Assembly (NCBI GenBank): GCA_001799695.1 | Contig: MGTY01000056.1 | Coordinates: 40,736-84,632 of the forward strand | Length of the DNA: 43,897 nucleotides | DNA from: Elusimicrobia bacterium GWA2_69_24 | Lineage (GTDB): Bacteria > Elusimicrobiota > Elusimicrobia > UBA1565 | Reading direction: 5' to 3' | Part shown: positions 32,404 through 39,967 of the stretch, piece after piece | Position numbering within the stretch: the first letter of the stretch is position 1 | Layout of the letters: every line of letters begins with the position of its first letter | Notes under the pieces: generated by a model | Seen by the model: only the letters and a program-made list of their open reading frames with translations | Database searches by the model: none | Told to the model about the DNA's origin: nothing | Made by a program: the position numbers and the translations under genes

Positions 32404-33462
32404 CTATCCGTCGAATCCTTCGAAACCCATCGCCTCCAGCACCTTCCAGGGGGAGGCCCCTCGATGCACCACGCGCCAGATCGCCATGGTGAGCGGCGCC
32501 CGGATGGCGCTCGCCGTCGCCAGCGTATGCGCGCTCTGGGCCGACTCCACCCCTTCCACCACGGTCTGGATCTCCCGCAGCGCCGTCTTGAGCTTCTTGC
32601 CCCGGCCCAGCTTCTCTCCCAGCGCGCGGTTCCTCGATTCGCGCGAGGAACCGGTCGCGAACAGGTCGCCGAGACCGGCGAGTCCGTAGATCGTCTCCCG
32701 GCGGCCGCCGAATCTTTCGATGAGCCGGCCCATCTCGGCCATCCCCTGCGTCATGAGGGCCGCCTTCGTGTTGGCCCCCGTGACTTCCCCGTGTCCCTCG
32801 CGCTTGCGGGAGGCGGGGTGGATCGCCAGCCCGTCCAATATCCCGCAGCCGATGGCCAGCACGTTCTTCAAAGATCCGCCCAGTTCGACCCCGATCCGGT
32901 CCGGGCTGAACTCCACGTGGATCGAGCCGCCCCCGATCAGCCGCATCGCCGCGGCGGCGTCCGGCCCGGGCGTCCCCGCCAGGACCAGCTTGGTCGCCAC
33001 CCCGCGGACGACTTCGCGGGCGAAGCTCGGCCCCGATACGGTGAACACCTTTTCCGCGAGGAACGGAAGCTCCTCGATGATGGCCTCGCCCATCGTCCGC
33101 AGGCTTCCCGGCTCCACCCCTTTCGAGGCGTTCACCAGGATGGGTTTGGGTCCCGTCACTTCCAAAAACGGCCGCAGGCGCCGCGCCGTCTCCCGCACGA
33201 ACGCCGACGGCAGAACGATCAATACCAGCCCGGACTTCCGTACCGCCGCGCCCAGATCCGAGCTCACCGTGATGGACGGCGCGATGCGGAATCCCGGGAT
33301 ATGCGGATGCCGACGCGTCGCCTGCAGGCCGCGGGCCGCATCCGGATGATACTCCCAGACCCATACGGGCCGCCCTTTCCGGGCGATCTGATCGGCCAGG
33401 GCGGTACCCCAGAGGCCGGCCCCCAGGACGCAGATTTTATTGTACTTTTTGATATTTGTCAA
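32404..33462 (-). CDS. gpsA: Glycerol-3-phosphate dehydrogenase [NAD(P)+]
   Basis: A 352-residue enzyme making sn-glycerol-3-phosphate for phospholipids. It has the Rossmann motif VLGAGLWGTALA, the substrate-domain ANASKGVE-like phrase LVNASKGVEPGSLRTM, the PSFAREV motif, and the C-terminal GLGDLFATGSSRESRNRALG. It starts 12 bases after plsY, which uses its product: a coherent phospholipid pair. Confidence 0.95.
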   Translation of the reverse strand: MTNIKKYNKICVLGAGLWGTALADQIARKGRPVWVWEYHPDAARGLQATRRHPHIPGFRIAPSITVSSDLGAAVRKSGLVLIVLPSAFVRETARRLRPFLEVTGPKPILVNASKGVEPGSLRTMGEAIIEELPFLAEKVFTVSGPSFAREVVRGVATKLVLAGTPGPDAAAAMRLIGGGSIHVEFSPDRIGVELGGSLKNVLAIGCGILDGLAIHPASRKREGHGEVTGANTKAALMTQGMAEMGRLIERFGGRRETIYGLAGLGDLFATGSSRESRNRALGEKLGRGKKLKTALREIQTVVEGVESAQSAHTLATASAIRAPLTMAIWRVVHRGASPWKVLEAMGFEGFDG

Positions 33463-33474
33463 GATATTCCAACG

Positions 33475-34062
33475 CTATTCATCCGGCTCTTCCTTGCGCA
33501 TGAGGTGCCGGATGTTCGGGATGTGCTTGAAAAGAATGACTGCGGCGGTGATCCAGGCGAGCACGGTCATGGGCCAGGGCGGGTGCATGGCGCTCACCAG
33601 GAACGGCATGGCCGCGGTGCCTACGATGGAGCCCAGGGAGATGTGCCCGGAAAGTCCGACCCCGGCGATGAAGATGAGCACGGTGGGGAACATGGCCTGA
33701 GGGATGAGCGCGGCGAAGGCGCCGGCCGCCGTGGCGACTCCCTTCCCCCCGTGAAAACCCTGGAAAACGCTGTGCAGATGTCCCGTGACGGCCAGGCCCG
33801 CGCAGATGCAGTGCAGGCCGGTCGACTCGGGGAATATCGCCTGGGCCAGGAAGACCGGGAGGTAGCCTTTGAGCGCGTCGGCGGCCAGGGTGGCGTAGCC
33901 CGCGCCCGGACCGACCATGCGATAGACGTTGGCCGCCCCGGGGTTCCCGGAGCCCGCATGGCGGATGTCGATTCCCTTCACGCGCCGGGCGATGATGACC
34001 GCGGCGGGGACGCATCCGGAAAAATAGCTGGCCACGGCCAGCAACGCACCCAAAATGTCCAT
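33475..34062 (-). CDS. plsY: Glycerol-3-phosphate acyltransferase PlsY
   Basis: A 195-residue polytopic inner-membrane protein that transfers acyl groups from acyl phosphate to glycerol-3-phosphate. The three conserved loops are present: RVKGIDIRHAGSGNPGAANVYR, GFHGGKGVATAAG, and the C-terminal basic end. It has five or so hydrophobic segments. Next to gpsA (substrate supply). Confidence 0.94.
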   Translation of the reverse strand: MDILGALLAVASYFSGCVPAAVIIARRVKGIDIRHAGSGNPGAANVYRMVGPGAGYATLAADALKGYLPVFLAQAIFPESTGLHCICAGLAVTGHLHSVFQGFHGGKGVATAAGAFAALIPQAMFPTVLIFIAGVGLSGHISLGSIVGTAAMPFLVSAMHPPWPMTVLAWITAAVILFKHIPNIRHLMRKEEPDE

Positions 34063-34065
34063 AAT

Positions 34066-35331
34066 CTATCGGCAGTTTTTGGATTCTAGCATATTCAGGA
34101 GCCGCGCCCAGTTCTCCTGAGTCACCCGGAGCCGGAACACCATCCGTCCGCGGCGTGAAGACCGGTCGATCACGTGCGCGCAGCGGTAGACCTCGCCGAG
34201 GCACCCCGATTGGGACGGGTGGAGCGCCAGTTCCCGGATCAGCCAGCGATGGCCGAGCACGTGCCGCACCCGGCCCAGCAGCGCGTCGATCCCCGTGCCG
34301 TCGGCGGCGGAAACGAAGAGACGGTCCGGGTCCTGCTCCGTCAGGCGCGCCTTCTCATCGGCGGAGAGGAGGTCGCTCTTGTTCACCGCCGTGACCCGCG
34401 GGAGTTCGAGGGCGCCCAGTTCCTTGAGGACGTCCATCACCACGCGGCGCTGCGCGGGGAGGTCTCCAGAGGCGCCGTCTTCCAGTTGGATGAGGCAGTC
34501 GGCCTGGCCGACTTCCTCGAGGGTGGACCGGAATGCGGCGATCAGAGTGGTGGGGAGCTTCGATATGAAGCCGACGGTGTCGGTGAACACGGCCTCCCCC
34601 CAGTCGGGCAGGCGGACCCTCCGGGTGGTGGCATCGAGGGTCGCGAAGAGCTTGTCGTCGGCGTAGACGCGCTTCCCCTCCGCGGAGCCGATGAGCCGGT
34701 TGAGCAGCGTCGATTTTCCCGCGTTGGTGTAGCCGATGATGGCGGTCGCGGGCACGGGCACCGCCTGCCGCCGTCCGCGCTGGATCCCGCGCTCGCCTTC
34801 GATGCGCGCGATGGCGCGCTTGAGATGCTCGAGCCGCCGCTGGATGTGGCGGCGTTCGTATTCCAGCTTCCGTTCGCCCGGACCCCGGGTGCCGATCCCG
34901 CCCACCTGCTGCGAGAACGCGCGCCAGCTCCCCGTGAGTCGGGGGAGCATGTAGGAGAGCTGGGCCAGCTCGACCTGGAGCTCCCCCTCCTTGGTCCGCG
35001 CGCGCTGGGCGAAGATGTCGAGGATCAGCCGGGTCCGGTCCACGATCTTGGCGCCGATCTCACCCTCCAGGTGGATCTGCTGCGCGGGGCTGAGGTCCTG
35101 GTCGAAGATGACCGTGCGGGCTCCGAGCTCCCGGGCCAGGGCCGCCGCTTCCGCGACCTTGCCGGCGCCGATGAGGGAGCCGGGGTGGAAGCGGTCGAGC
35201 CTCTGGGTGAGCGTCCCGGCGATGGCCGCCCCCGCCGTCTCGGCGAGGCGGCGCAGCTCTTCCAGGCTCGCGGCCTCCAGCCGGGGGTCCTTCTTCTTGT
35301 CGAATACGCCGACCAATATCACGCGTTCCAT
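34066..35331 (-). CDS. hflX: Ribosome-splitting GTPase HflX
   Basis: A 421-residue GTPase that splits ribosomes, often after stress. It shows the HflX N-terminal domain with GAGKVAEAA and the glycine-rich GTRGPGERKLE phrase, G1 GYTNAGKSTLLNRL, G3 DTVGFISKLPTTLIAAFRSTLEEV, and NKSD (G4). It begins 13 bases inside the miaA 3' end, so the miaA-hflX pair is coupled as in many bacteria. Confidence 0.95.
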   Translation of the reverse strand: MERVILVGVFDKKKDPRLEAASLEELRRLAETAGAAIAGTLTQRLDRFHPGSLIGAGKVAEAAALARELGARTVIFDQDLSPAQQIHLEGEIGAKIVDRTRLILDIFAQRARTKEGELQVELAQLSYMLPRLTGSWRAFSQQVGGIGTRGPGERKLEYERRHIQRRLEHLKRAIARIEGERGIQRGRRQAVPVPATAIIGYTNAGKSTLLNRLIGSAEGKRVYADDKLFATLDATTRRVRLPDWGEAVFTDTVGFISKLPTTLIAAFRSTLEEVGQADCLIQLEDGASGDLPAQRRVVMDVLKELGALELPRVTAVNKSDLLSADEKARLTEQDPDRLFVSAADGTGIDALLGRVRHVLGHRWLIRELALHPSQSGCLGEVYRCAHVIDRSSRRGRMVFRLRVTQENWARLLNMLESKNCR

Positions 35332-36266
35332 GATCTGAGAGCCGCCTCCTCAAGGGCCCGGAGGGGCGCGTCCCCGGGCAGCCACTCCGCCGGCGTCTGA
35401 CGGCGGAACCAAGTGCGCTGGCGCTTGGCGTAGGCGTTCGTCGCGCGGATCATCCCTGCCAGCGCCGCCGCCGGGGCGAGCTCGCCGCGCGCGCAGGCCA
35501 GGGCTTCCGGGTAGCCGAGGCAGCGGAACCCCGGCTCCCCGCCGCGATACCTGCCCGGGACGAGCCCGCGCACCTCGCGCAGCATGTCCGGGAACATCGC
35601 CGCGGCCCGTTCGCGGATGCGCTCCTTGAGCGCCGCCGCGTCCCAGGACAGCCCGATCACGCGGGTCCGGTACCGCGGGGGCTTCTCCCGGTTCCAGAAG
35701 GACGAGATCGGCTTGCCGGTCAGCTCCAGCACTTCCAGGGCACGGACGAGGCGCTGGGTGTTCCCCGGCGGGATGCGCCGCGCGGCTTCGGGATCGCGCC
35801 GTTGGAGCTCCTGGTGAGCGGCGCGGCCGCCCTCGCTTCGTATGCGCGCCGCGATGCGCTCGCGGAGCGCCGCGTCGCCTTTGGGAAGCGGGTCCAGTCC
35901 TTCCAGGAGCGCCCGCAGGTAGAGCCCGGTCCCTCCGGCCACGATGACCGGAGCCCCCGCGGCGCTCAGGCGCCCCAGGATGGGATCGGCCATCGCCGCA
36001 TACCGGCCGGCGTCGGTGGCGTCGGCCGGGTCCAGCACGTCGACGAGATGATAGGGGATCCGCGCCGGCCCGGCCTCGGCCAGGAACCGGCCGCCGACCC
36101 AGGCGCCCGGGGGCTTGGCGGTGCCGGCATCGAGGACCCGGTACAGCTGCCCCATGTCCGCGGAGAGCACCTCGGCTCCCGTGCGGGCGGCCAGGGCGAG
36201 CGCCAGGCGGGTCTTGCCGCCGGCGGTGGGTCCGACCAGGACGAGGATCAGCCTTTGCGCGGCCAA
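35319..36266 (-). CDS. miaA: tRNA dimethylallyltransferase
   Basis: A 315-residue enzyme that prenylates A37 of tRNAs reading UNN codons. It has the P-loop VGPTAGGKTRLALALA, the DSMQ-like motif as DMGQLYR (altered from the usual DSMQVYR), GGTGLYLRAL, and ATNAYAKRQRTWFRR near the C-terminus. The Ser-to-Met/Gly change at DSMQ is minor. MiaB, which acts next on the same base, is 1 kb upstream. Confidence 0.94.
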   Translation of the reverse strand: MAAQRLILVLVGPTAGGKTRLALALAARTGAEVLSADMGQLYRVLDAGTAKPPGAWVGGRFLAEAGPARIPYHLVDVLDPADATDAGRYAAMADPILGRLSAAGAPVIVAGGTGLYLRALLEGLDPLPKGDAALRERIAARIRSEGGRAAHQELQRRDPEAARRIPPGNTQRLVRALEVLELTGKPISSFWNREKPPRYRTRVIGLSWDAAALKERIRERAAAMFPDMLREVRGLVPGRYRGGEPGFRCLGYPEALACARGELAPAAALAGMIRATNAYAKRQRTWFRRQTPAEWLPGDAPLRALEEAALRSWNA

Positions 36267-36748
36267 TGCGGGGCTTTCTGCGGCTTAGTGCAGAGGGCGT
36301 GGAAGGAGCAGTCCGGGACGCAGGCTTCGGGCAGTCCCAGGGAGAGGCGGGTGTTGCAGTCCACGTCGTCGTGGGCCATCTGGGTGATTCGTTTCTGGTA
36401 CTTCATCGCGATCTTGGTGAACTCGATGCCGACGACGTAAGTCTCGCCTTTCTTGGACACGCGGACGACGCGGCCCTGCACGGGGACCCGGTCCAACCCT
36501 GGGATGGTCAGCGTCATCTTGAAGATCTTCGCGTGAGGCGGGGCCAGGAAGGTGATCAGCTGCATGCCTCCCGCGGAGAGGTTCATCAGGACGGCCGGCT
36601 GCGCCTGCAGATGCTTGGGGATGAACTCGCTCTTCGAGTTCTTGTCCTGAGCGTAGCGCAGCACGATCGGCTCCACGATGTCGCTGACGACGGCGACCCG
36701 GGGGAATTTCCGGCGATCGTTGGAGCCCTTTCCGTTCGGATGTTTCAT
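36248..36748 (-). CDS. PilZ domain protein with C-terminal cysteine cluster
   Basis: A 166-residue cytoplasmic protein. It has the c-di-GMP-binding RxxxR as NDRRKFPRVAV and the (D/N)xSxxG as NLSAGGMQL, then a beta-barrel with GRVVRVSKKGETYVVGIEF. The last 40 residues contain Cys at DVDCNTR, EACVPDC and HALC, four in all, which could bind a metal; this addition is not part of a normal PilZ domain. I start at MKHPNGKG (36748) after a plausible gap. It overlaps the miaA start by 19 bases. With pilT at 10.6 kb it may relate to pili or surface behaviour. Confidence 0.85.
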   Translation of the reverse strand: MKHPNGKGSNDRRKFPRVAVVSDIVEPIVLRYAQDKNSKSEFIPKHLQAQPAVLMNLSAGGMQLITFLAPPHAKIFKMTLTIPGLDRVPVQGRVVRVSKKGETYVVGIEFTKIAMKYQKRITQMAHDDVDCNTRLSLGLPEACVPDCSFHALCTKPQKAPHWPRKG

Positions 36749-36816
36749 GAGGCCTACGATACCAAGAATTGCTCCGCGCCTGCAAGCGGCGGCCAAGGCC
36801 CCGATCCTCGGCAAAG

Positions 36817-37116
36817 CAACTGTGCCCGGGCACAGTTGTCCCCGCGATTGGCGGGAGAATGAAGCCCTCGACAGGGCTTGGCCCGGCGGGAGGAAAGGTG
36901 ATGGAGTACCTCGCGTTTCCGTCAGAGAAATCGCCCGTTGGGGCAACGGTGAAAAGCTCGAACTCTTCACCCGCGAGGTGAAGACATTGCCCCGGGAATA
37001 GTTCGCCTCAGCCGGATCTGCGGAGCCTTCTGGGACAGTCCCGCCGGCCGCGGATCGTCGCGCAACCGGGCGTCGAAGGCTTCGCTCACTTGTTTAACTG
37101 TGCCCGGGCACAGTTG
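36817..37116. repeat. Palindrome-bounded non-coding repeat, copy 1
   Basis: About 300 bp flanked on both sides by the palindrome AACTGTGCCCGGGCACAGTT (36818-36837 and 37096-37115). The interior is similar, in reverse orientation, to 39133-39360. Shared interior features include a TTCACC/GGTGAA hairpin and the phrase CGAACTATTCCCGGG in the complement. No gene is evident. It separates the PilZ gene from miaB. Confidence 0.8.
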
Positions 37117-37126
37117 CTTAGCTGGG

Positions 37127-37180
37127 GCAAGGGGCCGCCGTCCTTGAAGGCGCCGTTCGTTTTCCGCTCGCCGGAAAGGG
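37127..37180 (-). repeat. 57-bp two-hairpin element, copy C (just after miaB)
   Basis: Read on the minus strand it starts CTTTCCGGCGAGCGGAAAAC and ends GGACGGCGGCCCCTTGCC. It matches copy A closely. The 5' hairpin is rearranged to TTTCCG/CGGAAA but still pairs; the 3' stem is shortened. It begins 8 bases beyond the miaB stop. Confidence 0.75.
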
Positions 37181-37188
37181 CTGCGTCC

Positions 37189-38493
37189 TCAGGCTACGGC
37201 CCGGCATCGCAGCGCGGTCCGGGTATGACCGACTACCTCGGCTTCCACGATGGAGCCGGGCCTCCCGGGGCCGTCGAGCCGGGCGCGGAAGTGGTACTGG
37301 GTGCGGCCGTCCGTCGGAGTCTCCAGCAGGACCTGCACGCGCCGGCCGACGAGTCCGGCGAGGCGCTCCCGGGTGCGCGCTTCGACGAGGCCCAGCAGGC
37401 GGGCCAGCCGCTCCTCCTTGACCTCCAAGGGGAGGTCCCCGGCGAGGCCGGCCGCGGGCGTGCCCGCGCGGGCGGAGAACTTGTAGCAGTAGGCGCTGCA
37501 GAAGCCCCCCGCCTCCGCGAGTTCCAGCGTGCGGGCGAAATCCGCCTCGCCCTCGCCGGGGAAGCCCACGATGAAGTCGGTGGAGAGCGCGAGTTCGGGC
37601 CGCAGCCGCCGCAGGGCCCGGACCTTGTCCAGGTACTCCTCCGCGCCGTGCCCGCGGCCCATCGCGCGAAGGATGCGGTCCGAGCCGGATTGGACCGGGA
37701 GATGCAGGTGCGGGGCGACCGTCGGGCACTCCGCCATGGCGGCCATGGTGCCCGGGTCCAGGAAGAGGGGATGCGGGCTCATGAAGCGCAGGCGCGCGAC
37801 CCCCGGGACGCCCGCGGCCGCGCGCAGGAGTTCCGCGAAGCCGCGCTCCCCGTCGCGCCAGGCGTTGACCGTCTGCCCGAGGAGGGTGATCTCCCGCGCC
37901 CCCCCCTCCGCGCGGGCGCGGACCTCGCGGAGGACGTCCGCCAGCGCGCGGCAGCGCTGGGGGCCCCGGACCGACGGCACGATGCAGAAGCCGCAGCGCT
38001 GGTCGCAGCCGCGCGTGATGGTGACGGCAGCCAAGGGGCTGCCGTCCCTGAAGGCGCCGGTCGTGCTCCTCTCGCCGGAAGGGGCCCCCATCGAGACCTG
38101 GGACCGCGGCGGGAGCGGGGGTACGGGGAGCGGAGCGGGGGGCGGGAATGCGGCGGCGAGCAGGCGGGGGTAGTCCTCGATGGAGCGCGCTCCGACCACC
38201 AGGTCCACGTGCGGGAAGCGGGTGCGGAGCCGGGGCCCCAGCCGTTCGGCCGCGCAGCCCGCCACGATCAGCGTCCGCCCGGGGCGCGCCTCCTTCCAGT
38301 CCCGCAGGCGGCCGATCAGGGAGGCCGCCCGGTCCTCGGCGTGCTGGCGCACCGTGCAGGTGTTCACGATCACGGCGTCGGCCTCCCCGATATCTTCGGT
38401 CAGGGTATAGCCGCGCGCGAGCCAGGGACGGGACAGCTCCTCGGCGTCCGCGGAAGACATCTGGCACCCGAGGGCGATCGTGTGCAGCTTCAT
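37189..38493 (-). CDS. miaB: tRNA-2-methylthio-N6-dimethylallyladenosine synthase
   Basis: A 434-residue radical SAM methylthiotransferase acting on the i6A37 product of MiaA. The UPF0004 domain carries Cys10, Cys46 and Cys80 for the auxiliary cluster; the radical SAM triad is RGCDQRCGFC (Cys163, Cys167, Cys170). HLPVQSGSDRIL and IVGFPGEGEADF follow, and a TRAM domain closes the protein (RVQVLLETPTDGRTQYHF). Residues about 136-157, between the first two domains and next to a Pro-rich stretch, come from copy D of the 57-bp element. MiaB is preferred over MtaB because of the nearby miaA and the TRAM domain. Clusters could come from NifU/NifS. Confidence 0.9.
   Translation of the reverse strand: MKLHTIALGCQMSSADAEELSRPWLARGYTLTEDIGEADAVIVNTCTVRQHAEDRAASLIGRLRDWKEARPGRTLIVAGCAAERLGPRLRTRFPHVDLVVGARSIEDYPRLLAAAFPPPAPLPVPPLPPRSQVSMGAPSGERSTTGAFRDGSPLAAVTITRGCDQRCGFCIVPSVRGPQRCRALADVLREVRARAEGGAREITLLGQTVNAWRDGERGFAELLRAAAGVPGVARLRFMSPHPLFLDPGTMAAMAECPTVAPHLHLPVQSGSDRILRAMGRGHGAEEYLDKVRALRRLRPELALSTDFIVGFPGEGEADFARTLELAEAGGFCSAYCYKFSARAGTPAAGLAGDLPLEVKEERLARLLGLVEARTRERLAGLVGRRVQVLLETPTDGRTQYHFRARLDGPGRPGSIVEAEVVGHTRTALRCRAVA
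38023..38086 (-). repeat. 57-bp two-hairpin element, copy D (inside miaB)
   Basis: The 3' hairpin is the longest of the set: GACGGCAGCC, CCTT, GGCTGCCGTC, a 10-bp perfect stem (38023-38046). The 5' hairpin is degraded. It is read in the sense direction within the linker between the UPF0004 and radical SAM domains of MiaB, in a frame different from copy B in cmk. Confidence 0.8.
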
Positions 38494-38510
38494 CTAGTAT
38501 AGTTTGCTGC

Positions 38511-38677
38511 CTGGACCCCGGCTTTCGCCGGGGTGACGAATGTAATTTGAAAAGCCGTCATACCGGCTGTCAAGGCCGTCATACCGGCGAAAGCCGGTAT
38601 CCAGCGTGTGGAACGGATTCAAAACACCTGTTCTGGCGCCTGGACCCCGGCTTTCGCCGGGGTGACGAATGTAATTG
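38511..38677. repeat. REP-like palindromic repeats upstream of miaB
   Basis: Copies of the CCCCGGCTTTCGCCGGGG palindrome at 38516-38533 and 38646-38663 share the extension GTGACGAATGTAATT. An inverted copy (TACCGGCGAAAGCCGGTA) lies at 38582-38599, with a partial copy before it. They fill most of the gap between miaB and the ASCH gene and belong to the same family as 24288-24391. Confidence 0.85.
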
Positions 38678-38750
38678 GACTTAGGACTCACGCCTAGCGC
38701 TTTCCTCAATCTCGGACCTCCAAATCTCGCGAAATTATCCGGTCTGAGCA

Positions 38751-39095
38751 CTAGGGGACGAGCTGGAAGTAGGTGACGCGCAGCTCCTCATCGGGGCTCA
38801 GCTCCCGGCTGTTGGCGGCGGGCAGGGCGTGTCCGAGCTCTTCCAGGGACATCCCGATGCGGCCGGCCAGGTCCGCGTCGAAGTCGCGCCACTTACGGAT
38901 CTCCTGACGAGTGATGCGGATGACCGCCCGCTGGCGCCCCGCCTTGTCCAGGATCGCCATCCGTTCCCCGACCGCGGCTTCGGGCGGGTCGTAGATGGGG
39001 CAGGCGGTCGCGGTCTTGCCGCCGGAAAGGATCAGCCCGATGAGCCGCTCGCCGAGGTCGTTGTCGCCGTACCAGCCGAAGACGCATTCCAGCAT
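38751..39095 (-). CDS. ASCH domain protein
   Basis: A 114-residue protein with the ASCH core: GDNDLGERLIGLILSGGKTATACPIYD, then EAAVGERMAILDKAGRQRAVIRITRQE and a C-terminal beta-strand pair (EELRVTYFQLV). ASCH domains are RNA-binding or act on modified nucleosides (for example N4-acetylcytidine amidohydrolases). The GKTAT motif is the family's conserved loop. Precise function unknown. It stands alone between repeat clusters. Confidence 0.85.
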   Translation of the reverse strand: MLECVFGWYGDNDLGERLIGLILSGGKTATACPIYDPPEAAVGERMAILDKAGRQRAVIRITRQEIRKWRDFDADLAGRIGMSLEELGHALPAANSRELSPDEELRVTYFQLVP

Positions 39096-39132
39096 GAGCG
39101 TGCCGCTATTCTAGCAAACCCGTCCCCCTAAG

Positions 39133-39360
39133 CAACTGTGCCCGGGCACAGTTGAACGAGTGAGCGAATCTTTCGACGCCCGCTTGCGCGACTATCCGCA
39201 GCCGGCGGCACCGGCCCCGAAGGCTCCGCGGCTGCGGCTGCGGCGAACTATTCCCGGGACGATGTCTTCACCTCGCGGGTGAAAAGTTCGAGCAATTCAC
39301 CGTTCGAGGTACTCTATTTCTTATCCGCCCGCCGGACCAAGCCCTGTCCGAGGATTAGGG
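39133..39360. repeat. Palindrome-bounded non-coding repeat, copy 2 (inverted)
   Basis: It begins with the same palindrome AACTGTGCCCGGGCACAGTT (39134-39153) and continues with sequence matching the reverse complement of copy 1 over about 225 bp, with one internal deletion of about 30 bp relative to copy 1. The terminal palindrome at the right end is lost. It retains the TTCACC/GGTGAA hairpin. It makes up most of the 307-bp gap between the ASCH gene and the next plus-strand gene. Confidence 0.8.
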
Positions 39361-39373
39361 GTCCCTCCTCTAC

Positions 39374-39402
39374 TTGATTTGTTAACACGCCTCTGTTATC
39401 GT
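39374..39402 (+). promoter_or_regulatory. Probable promoter of the small exported Ala/Pro-rich gene
   Basis: TTGATT (39374-39379), 17 bp, TATCGT (39397-39402). The ATG at 39403 abuts the -10 box, but an in-frame GTG at 39409 sits six bases after it, the same spacing as the promoter at 6975. A leaderless GTG start is plausible. Confidence 0.5.
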
Positions 39403-39876
39403 ATGAGCGTGAAGATGCCGGGACTCCGTGCCATGCTGCTCGCGGCCGTCCTCGGGGCCGGCGGCCCGCTCGCCGCGTCCGCTCAGGAGGGCGAGGCCCC
39501 GCCCGCCGAGGAAGGCTCGGTCTCCGTCTCTCCTGTCGACGGCGAGGGCGCGGGCGAGGCGGAGGCGTCCTCTGAGGCGCCTCCGGCCGAGAGCGAAGCC
39601 GCGGCGGTCCCGGCGCAGCCTCCGGCCGGCGTCGTGAAGAGCGCGGCGGCTCCGAAAGGGAAGTCGCGCCGGGGGAAGAGGCGGCGGGTCGTCCGGTCGA
39701 AGGTCAAGCCCCGCAAGGCCCCGGCCGCCGGCGAGGCCCTGACGCCCGCCGAAGCGGCGGCGGAATCCCCGGTCGAGGCCGTGCCGGCGCCGCTCACCCA
39801 GGAAGAGCGCACGGCCGCCGAGAAGCTCCCGATCCCCCTCATCCCCCTCACGCCGATCAGCCCGCTCTACCCGTAA
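39403..39876 (+). CDS. Exported Ala/Pro/Glu-rich protein of unknown function
   Basis: A 157-residue protein. The start (ATG 39403, or GTG 39409) gives a signal peptide MPGLRAMLLAAVLGAGGPLAASAQ. The mature chain is low complexity: an acidic Ala/Pro/Glu stretch, then a very basic patch (KGKSRRGKRRRVVRSKVKPRK), then Ala/Pro again, ending in IPLIPLTPISPLYP. I recognise no family. It could be a surface or cell-wall-associated protein. It lies 91 bases upstream of the large radical SAM fusion. Confidence 0.65.
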   Translation: MSVKMPGLRAMLLAAVLGAGGPLAASAQEGEAPPAEEGSVSVSPVDGEGAGEAEASSEAPPAESEAAAVPAQPPAGVVKSAAAPKGKSRRGKRRRVVRSKVKPRKAPAAGEALTPAEAAAESPVEAVPAPLTQEERTAAEKLPIPLIPLTPISPLYP

Positions 39877-39967
39877 ACTGGGCCTATCCCGGGTCAGGTC
39901 CATGGGCCCCGTTCGCTGGGCCCAAAGATTCTTGTCCGAACCGCGGATTTCCCGCACTCTGATAGGG

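Noticed and set aside
36824..36981. Short plus-strand frames within the palindrome-bounded element
   Set aside because: The inverted copy at 39133-39360 does not preserve the frames, and compositions look non-coding.
38496..38501. TATACT as a miaB -10 box
   Set aside because: It ends two bases before the ATG, so the transcript would start inside the coding sequence, and no -35 is visible.
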